Source of the DNA: CAZQQN01 sp964549595
GTDB lineage: Bacteria > Bacteroidota > Bacteroidia > CAILMK01 > CAYYUA01
Direction of reading: 5' to 3'
Assembly: GCA_964549595.1 (NCBI GenBank)
Contig: CAZJWK010000105.1
Coordinates: 1-10,129 of the forward strand
Length of the DNA stretch: 10,129 bases
A model generated the notes under the pieces. It was not told where the DNA came from and searched no databases. It saw only the letters and a list, made by a program, of their open reading frames with translations. The number at the start of each line of letters is the position of its first letter. Within the stretch, counting starts at the first letter, position 1. The translations under genes and the position numbers were made by a program. Shown piece after piece: positions 5,745 through 10,129 of this stretch.

Positions 5745-6671
5745 ATGGCAATTAAGCCCGATCATTTAAAGAAGTTAAATAGAAAACATTTTGGATTCCT
5801 TTTATTGGGCTTATTATTGGGCCTATTTTTATGGGCAGGGCCATCCACTTATCAAACCAAAGACCAACCGGTTAAGCAAAAAATAACCCATCAGGAAATT
5901 TATCTTTTTAATAAAATAAGGTTATATAGGGTATCCAAAAAAGTAAGCACATTTAACCGTGATGGTCAATTAATAAAGAAAGATTTTTATTCGGGCGGAG
6001 AAGTGGATTCCCGGTATCATTATTATTACACGGAATTTGATAGCCTGAAAAAACGGGTATGGCTAACGGGTGAAGCATTAACCCCGCAGTCCCTGACCAT
6101 TTACCAATACGATAGTTTGAATCGACTGAAAGAAGAAACCAAATTATCGATTAAAGGCAATGACACATTGTTAAATGAATTAATCCGTTACAAATACGAC
6201 AGCTCTGGGAGACAATATTTTTTCCAATCCAAGTCATTTACCTCCAGTGATACGGAGGTCAATATTATCATTGATTATTATGATTCCTCTGGGAAACGAA
6301 CCAAAAAAGTTCATAGGGCCTATATGGGTCATGATACTTCTGAATATGTTACCCGGTATCGTTACAATGATAAAGGTTGGAAAGTGAGGAAAACAGGAGG
6401 TATGGTGGGAGACACTGTGGTATATGAATACAATGATGAAGGATTAAAGACCAGGGAAATTAGTATTTCAGGGAATTACGTAAGCGGGATAAACCAATAT
6501 CGATACAATGAAGCAGGTAAAGCAACACAAATAATCCTGAACAAAGGGAATAACCAGGATTTTTTCAGAAAGTTCTACGATTCCCTTAATCGAATTGTGC
6601 TTGAATTTCGTTATCAAGGGGCTATTCCATTCATTAGTAATGTCATAAAATATCGTTACAAATACCATTAA
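5745..6671 (+). CDS. Membrane-anchored YD-repeat (RHS-like) protein
   Basis: 308 aa. A basic N-terminus (residues 1-16) leads into one hydrophobic segment at 17-32 (F-G-F-L-L-L-G-L-L-L-G-L-F-L-W-A), an uncleaved anchor or signal peptide; the rest is probably periplasmic. From about 68 the protein consists of beta-strand repeats of the YD type, aromatic-x-Y-D/N-x-x-G/N-R/K, at 120-127 (YQYDSLNR), 149-156 (YKYDSSGR), 177-184, 206-211, 227-233, 252-258 and 277-283. Such repeats build the shell of Rhs/Tc toxins and bind glycans or wall components in other proteins. Here there are only about seven, no RHS core signature P-x-x-x-x-D-P-x-G and no C-terminal toxin domain, so it is not a complete Rhs effector. 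A small envelope or cell-surface scaffold protein is more likely. It stands alone between spacers, with a -7 box upstream. Confidence 0.75.
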   Translation: MAIKPDHLKKLNRKHFGFLLLGLLLGLFLWAGPSTYQTKDQPVKQKITHQEIYLFNKIRLYRVSKKVSTFNRDGQLIKKDFYSGGEVDSRYHYYYTEFDSLKKRVWLTGEALTPQSLTIYQYDSLNRLKEETKLSIKGNDTLLNELIRYKYDSSGRQYFFQSKSFTSSDTEVNIIIDYYDSSGKRTKKVHRAYMGHDTSEYVTRYRYNDKGWKVRKTGGMVGDTVVYEYNDEGLKTREISISGNYVSGINQYRYNEAGKATQIILNKGNNQDFFRKFYDSLNRIVLEFRYQGAIPFISNVIKYRYKYH

Positions 6672-6703
6672 AATAAGCATTCAAATTGTTAAACGGGCAC
6701 AAA

Positions 6704-6889
6704 ATGAGTTTGGTTTTTGATGGCCTTAAAATCCTTTTGTTTGTCATTTTTTATCAGATAGTATACCCATGGATTAATGCCTTTATGACTTTGGCCAATG
6801 TAAAAAGGAAAGTAAAAGTTGTGAAAATCCACTTATTAGGACATTTGCCTTTACTTTGGATTTTATTTTCAACATTGACTTTGGGGTAA
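6704..6889 (+). CDS. Small two-segment membrane peptide
   Basis: 61 aa from ATG 6704 (a TTG at 6686 would add six residues, but ATG is preferred). Hydrophobic segments at about residues 9-30 (K-I-L-L-F-V-I-F-Y-Q-I-V-Y-P-W) and 46-60 are joined by a strongly basic loop (V-K-R-K-V-K-V-V-K), which would be cytoplasmic and place both ends outside. It follows the YD-repeat gene by 32 bp on the same strand, so co-transcription is likely. No family is recognised. It could also be the surviving start of a longer gene, but nothing downstream continues it. Confidence 0.45.
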   Translation: MSLVFDGLKILLFVIFYQIVYPWINAFMTLANVKRKVKVVKIHLLGHLPLLWILFSTLTLG

Positions 6890-7143
6890 GTGCCTAATGA
6901 ATTTAATTAGCTTTAGTCCGGTTTGAATGTTAGGCAGGACTTATCTTAATGGGAATCCGGAAAATCGCCATTTTGCTGCCCCAACAACCATAGTGATTGG
7001 GCTAAAAAAGGATACCATGCCCACCAATAAACAATGGTTTAAGCTTTAATTCAATAATACCTATAACCAATGGGCCTAAGTATTTAGCACTTTGTTTACG
7101 AAAACATGTGATTTTTTTACATTTGGGTGTAAAGAATTTTTTT
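6890..7143. other. Intergenic spacer upstream of the TPR gene
   Basis: 254 bp. It contains a 40-codon open frame at 6927-7049 (starts MLGRTYLNGN) with no hydrophobic pattern or motif, which I judge non-coding, and the promoter of the large TPR gene near its right end. Confidence 0.5.
7092..7125 (+). promoter_or_regulatory. Bacteroidota-type promoter of the large TPR gene
   Basis: TTG at 7092-7094 (within TTTG) and TACATTTG at 7118-7125, a perfect TANNTTTG, are 23 bases apart. Transcription would start near 7131, leaving a very short leader, roughly a dozen bases, before ATG 7144. No Shine-Dalgarno sequence is present, only an A/T-rich stretch, as is usual in this phylum. Confidence 0.55.
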
Positions 7144-10129
7144 ATGGAACCCCGCCGGATTGTAATAATCCTTTCCATGCTATTTGGAATTTGCGGGGCT
7201 TCTCTTGCCATTTCTGAAAAAGACTCCCTTAAAAATGTTATTGCCAATCCCCCGCATGATACCTCAAAAGTAAAAGCCCTCAATACCCTTTATGAGGAAT
7301 TAATAAGAAAAGATCCTGACTCGGCCATCGTGGTTGCTCAAAAAGCCCTTAACCTTGCTGAAAAGGTTTCTTTGAACGGTGCCGAGGGATGGCCAAGCGG
7401 GATAGCCAAAGCTCGACACCATTTAGGGGGATTTCATTCACGTAGGGACAATTATGCCAAAGCCCTTAAGCATTACCAAAAAGCCTTAAAAATTCACCAG
7501 ACTCATAACGTCAAAAAAGACACTGCTGCTACTTTAGGCAACATCGGCATTGTTTATCAAAAGCAAGGCCATTACCCCAAAGCCCTTAAATATTATTTTA
7601 GAGCCCTTAAAATTGCGAGAGAATTGGACAAGAAAAAAGGTGTTGCCAAACACCTTGGGAACATTGGTATCGTCTATTATGAACAAGGCGATTACCCCAA
7701 AGCCCTCGAATATTATTTTAAAGCTTTGAAAAAGAATAAAGCGTTGGGCCGGAAAAAGGGTGTTGCCATTAACCTTGGTAATATCGGAATGGTTTATAAG
7801 GAGCAGGGGAACTACTCCAAATCCCTGGAGTATTATCAGAAAGCCCTGGAAAAACGAAGGGCATTAGGCAATAAAAGAGGTATTGCCATCAACCTGAGTA
7901 ACATCGGCCTTGTCCTGAAAGAGCAGGGTAACTATTCCGAAGCCCTTGAATATTATTTGCAAGCCCTTCAAAAAGGAAGGGCTTTGGGAGCAAAAATCGG
8001 TGTAGCCCTGATACTCGGTAATATCGGTGAGCTTTTTACAAGTGTGTACAAAGGGAAGGACAGCGTTCGGGATGCTTTTATCGAAGCCCACTTTCCCGGC
8101 CAAGCCGATCAAATACTTTTGGATACTGCTACCGCCTGTCAAAAGACTAGCCTGAAAATCAGGAAAGCAATCGGGGCTAAGGAGAGTATCACTTATAGTT
8201 ACACTGGCTTAGGTCATATCCAAAAAGTGAAGGCAAATTACTCGGGGGCCATTCGCCATTACCATCGCGCCTACCAGCTTGCCGAAAGTTTGGATGGGTT
8301 ACCTCAACAAAAAACAGCTGCCGGAGGCCTTTATGAGGTCTATAAAACAATTGGTAATAGTGACAGTGCCCTATTCTGGCATGAACGCTTCAACACCCAT
8401 CAAGACAGCCTCTTTAACAAAGAAAAACAAAAGGAAATTGGCAAACTGGAAGCTGAGCATGAAATAGCAATGCAGCAGCTCAAGCGTAAGCAAAGGGAGA
8501 AAGAGCGTCAGCGAAAATTAAGACAGCAACGAGAAAGGCGTAACCAGCTTCAGTATTCCGGCATTCTGATCAGCCTGGTTATTATATTTGGTGGCATCCA
8601 GTTCATGGGGAGGATGAATATGCCGGTTAGGCTTGTGGAAGGGTTGGTTTTTTTCATGTTCCTGATCTTTTTTGAATTCTTATTGGTGCTCTCGGATCCT
8701 TATGTTGAAGGTTGGACTAACAATGCGCCGGCCTGGAAACTCCTGATCAATGGCGGCATGGCTGCCATCATTTTTCCACTTCACTCTTTCTTTGAAAATA
8801 CGATGAAAAAGCGCCTTTTTGGTAACATTCCAAACGGTGATTCAGGTAACGGTAACAAAGGCGGGGGGTCCTTGAAAACCTTTTTCCTGATTATTGGGCT
8901 TACCGGTATTTTAATGCTTAACACTGGCTTTGATAGCAAAACCGATTCCCTCAAAAATGTCATCAAAACCTCAAAACAAGACATCACTAAGATTAAAGCG
9001 CTTAATAAACTTGCCTGGACTTTAAAGCGGAAAAACCCGGATACTGCTATCAAACTCTCGAAAAAAGCCCTTAAGCTAGCAAAAAAAGAAGGTTGGCAAA
9101 AGGGTAAGGGGAATGCCCATGACAAATTGGCGGTATTTAACCATATTAAAGGCAATTATTCCCCTGCTTTCAGGCATTACAACAAAGCATTAAAAATTAA
9201 CCGGAAACTGGGAAACAAGCAAGACATTGCCGAAACTCTTAGCAACATTGGCATCCTGTATCGAGAACAAAGTAACTACCCTAAAGCCCTGGATTATTAT
9301 TTTAAAGCCCTGAAAATGGAAAGGAAGCTGAATGATAAAAAAGGACTAACCATAAACCTCGACAACATCGGTGGTGCTTATTTCAAACAGCGCGACTATT
9401 CCAAAGCTCTGGATTATTATTTTAAAGCTTTGAAAAAAAATAAAGAACTTGGGAGGAAAAGGGGCCTCGCTATAAACTTGGCTAATATTGGAGCAGTTTA
9501 TGACAAACAGGATAACTACGCCAATGCCCTTGAGTATTACTTTAAAAGTCTGAAAAAGAAAAAACAATTGGGTAATAAAAATTTAATTGCCACTACCCTA
9601 ACCAATATCGGCTCACTTTATTCCGGCGTTTATGAAAAGGGTGACAGCATACGTAAGCCTTTTATAAAAAAGCACTTTCCGGGGCAGGATGCTAAAATAC
9701 TTTTAGATACCGCTATCAACTGCATTAAAAATAGTATGAAAATCAACAAAGCAATCGGGGATAAGAACCAGTTAACATACAATTACACAGGTTTAGGCTA
9801 CATCCAAAAAGCCAAAGAAAACTACTCAACTGCTATTCACTTCTACAAGCGCTGCTATGAATTGGCTGATAGCATTGGGGCATTGTCTAGACAAGAACAT
9901 GCTTCTCAAATTCTCTATGAAATTTATAACAAAATTGGTGATGTCGACAGTGCCCTATTTTGGCACGAAAGGTACATTACCCACCAGGACAGCCTCTTCA
10001 ACAAAGAAAAACAAAAGGAAATTGGCAAACTGGAAGCACAACACAAAATGAAAATGCAACGGCTGAAGCGTAAACAAAGAGAGAAAGAGCGGCAAAGGAA
10101 GCTAAAGCAACAACGGGAAAGGCGTAACC
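7144..10129 (+). CDS. Fused tandem-duplicated TPR/coiled-coil/membrane protein (3' end beyond the window)
   Basis: At least 995 codons, no stop before the window end. Unit 1: signal peptide (residues 1-22, MEPRRIVIILSMLFGICGASLA), a TPR array with N-I-G helices exactly 40 residues apart (Asn133, 173, 213, 253, 293), an irregular repeat around 364-379, a highly basic coiled coil at 406-467, and membrane segments at 471-489, 497-517 and 532-550. Then K-K-R and a Gly/Asn/Ser-rich linker (560-576) lead to another hydrophobic segment (577-596) equivalent to the first signal peptide, and unit 2 repeats the plan: N-I-G helices at Asn701, 741, 781, 821, an irregular repeat at 892-901 and a coiled coil from about 948 to the window end. 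TPR proteins of this build in Bacteroidota usually end in a kinase, LuxR-type or LytTR output domain; none is seen so far. A partner-binding or signalling role at the membrane is inferred from the TPRs. Its own promoter is at 7092-7125. Confidence 0.9.
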   Translation, partial: MEPRRIVIILSMLFGICGASLAISEKDSLKNVIANPPHDTSKVKALNTLYEELIRKDPDSAIVVAQKALNLAEKVSLNGAEGWPSGIAKARHHLGGFHSRRDNYAKALKHYQKALKIHQTHNVKKDTAATLGNIGIVYQKQGHYPKALKYYFRALKIARELDKKKGVAKHLGNIGIVYYEQGDYPKALEYYFKALKKNKALGRKKGVAINLGNIGMVYKEQGNYSKSLEYYQKALEKRRALGNKRGIAINLSNIGLVLKEQGNYSEALEYYLQALQKGRALGAKIGVALILGNIGELFTSVYKGKDSVRDAFIEAHFPGQADQILLDTATACQKTSLKIRKAIGAKESITYSYTGLGHIQKVKANYSGAIRHYHRAYQLAESLDGLPQQKTAAGGLYEVYKTIGNSDSALFWHERFNTHQDSLFNKEKQKEIGKLEAEHEIAMQQLKRKQREKERQRKLRQQRERRNQLQYSGILISLVIIFGGIQFMGRMNMPVRLVEGLVFFMFLIFFEFLLVLSDPYVEGWTNNAPAWKLLINGGMAAIIFPLHSFFENTMKKRLFGNIPNGDSGNGNKGGGSLKTFFLIIGLTGILMLNTGFDSKTDSLKNVIKTSKQDITKIKALNKLAWTLKRKNPDTAIKLSKKALKLAKKEGWQKGKGNAHDKLAVFNHIKGNYSPAFRHYNKALKINRKLGNKQDIAETLSNIGILYREQSNYPKALDYYFKALKMERKLNDKKGLTINLDNIGGAYFKQRDYSKALDYYFKALKKNKELGRKRGLAINLANIGAVYDKQDNYANALEYYFKSLKKKKQLGNKNLIATTLTNIGSLYSGVYEKGDSIRKPFIKKHFPGQDAKILLDTAINCIKNSMKINKAIGDKNQLTYNYTGLGYIQKAKENYSTAIHFYKRCYELADSIGALSRQEHASQILYEIYNKIGDVDSALFWHERYITHQDSLFNKEKQKEIGKLEAQHKMKMQRLKRKQREKERQRKLKQQRERRN
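7225..8544 (+). repeat. Duplicated unit, copy 1 (TPR array plus coiled coil)
   Basis: Both copies begin with the codons for D-S-L-K-N-V-I and end with R-E-R-R-N. Copy 1 has five regular 40-residue TPR modules. Aligned starts lie 1722 bp apart and aligned ends 1584 bp apart; the 138-bp difference equals one 40-codon module plus six codons missing near the start of copy 2. Copy 1 is followed by a three-segment membrane domain at 8554-8793. Confidence 0.85.
8947..10128 (+). repeat. Duplicated unit, copy 2 (TPR array plus coiled coil)
   Basis: Second copy, with four regular 40-residue TPR modules. It shares 38 identical consecutive bases with copy 1 (10000-10037 against 8416-8453, N-K-E-K-Q-K-E-I-G-K-L-E). 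By analogy a three-segment membrane domain should follow just past the window end. Confidence 0.85.

Noticed and set aside
6927..7049. A 40-codon open frame before the TPR promoter
   Set aside because: No hydrophobic, charged or motif pattern, and it ends without any relation to neighbouring genes; too weak to call.
7189..7197. Possible lipidation at Cys17 of the TPR protein
   Set aside because: The residue before Cys is Ile, which does not fit a lipobox; a normal signal-peptidase site after S-L-A (residue 22) fits better.
7864..8142. Minus-strand open frames inside the TPR arrays (also 9346-9567)
   Set aside because: They are shadows of the 40-codon TPR periodicity on the other strand.
8279..8467. 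Plus-strand open frames in another frame of the TPR gene (also 9857-10051)
   Set aside because: The two occur at the same place in each duplicated unit and resemble each other only because the underlying units are homologous.
8781..9155. A 124-codon minus-strand open frame across the fusion junction
   Set aside because: It lies fully antisense to the continuous TPR gene, whose repeats and membrane segments explain the sequence; its Leu/Phe/Ser-rich product mirrors the plus-strand Lys/Glu codons.
1..10129. CRISPR array, tRNA, rRNA, integrase or transposase
   Set aside because: No array-like spaced repeats, cloverleaf, rRNA core or recombinase motif was seen on either strand.

Overview
The window looks like chromosomal accessory DNA from a member of the Bacteroidota, probably a Cytophagales-type bacterium. 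It is AT-rich and Shine-Dalgarno signals are weak or absent. Several intergenic regions carry TANNTTTG (-7) promoter boxes, two of them with an upstream TTG. The protein types also fit: small lipoproteins with acidic residues after the lipidated Cys, and a periplasmic TPR/coiled-coil/3-TM signalling-type protein. The lineage is inferred from these traits and not from a marker gene. No rRNA, tRNA, CRISPR array, transposase or integrase is visible.

Layout. Positions 1-355 hold no convincing gene. At 356-1210 a two-gene cassette encodes a 138-aa helical/coiled-coil protein followed, six bases later and from a TTG start, by a RelE/ParE-fold toxin-like protein; together they look like an unusual toxin-antitoxin pair. 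Converging on it, 2736-1146 (minus) is a translationally coupled pair: a seven-segment membrane protein and a soluble protein with a C-terminal membrane tail. The tail end of the second gene overlaps the end of the toxin gene by 65 bp. After a 470-bp spacer comes a run of plus-strand genes for envelope proteins of unknown function: a 4-TM protein (3207-3644), a Cys-rich lipoprotein (3724-4026), a lipoprotein whose signal peptide and mature part lie in different frames (4441-4925), a 3-TM protein with an extracytoplasmic Cys-containing domain (5095-5673), a membrane-anchored YD-repeat protein (5745-6671) and a 61-aa double-spanning peptide (6704-6889).

The right third (7144 to the window end) is one open reading frame of at least 995 codons. 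It is an in-frame tandem duplication of a complete gene: signal peptide, TPR array, basic coiled coil, three membrane segments, glycine-rich linker, then a former signal peptide now acting as a fourth membrane segment, a second TPR array and a second coiled coil, where the window ends. The segment count and charge pattern put both TPR arrays on the periplasmic side, so the fusion appears to be topologically sound.

The genes do not form an obvious pathway. The common thread is the cell envelope, plus one toxin-antitoxin-like module. The strongest leads are the fused duplicated TPR receptor, the toxin with a coiled-coil partner, and the lipoprotein split at a T5G4 homopolymer.
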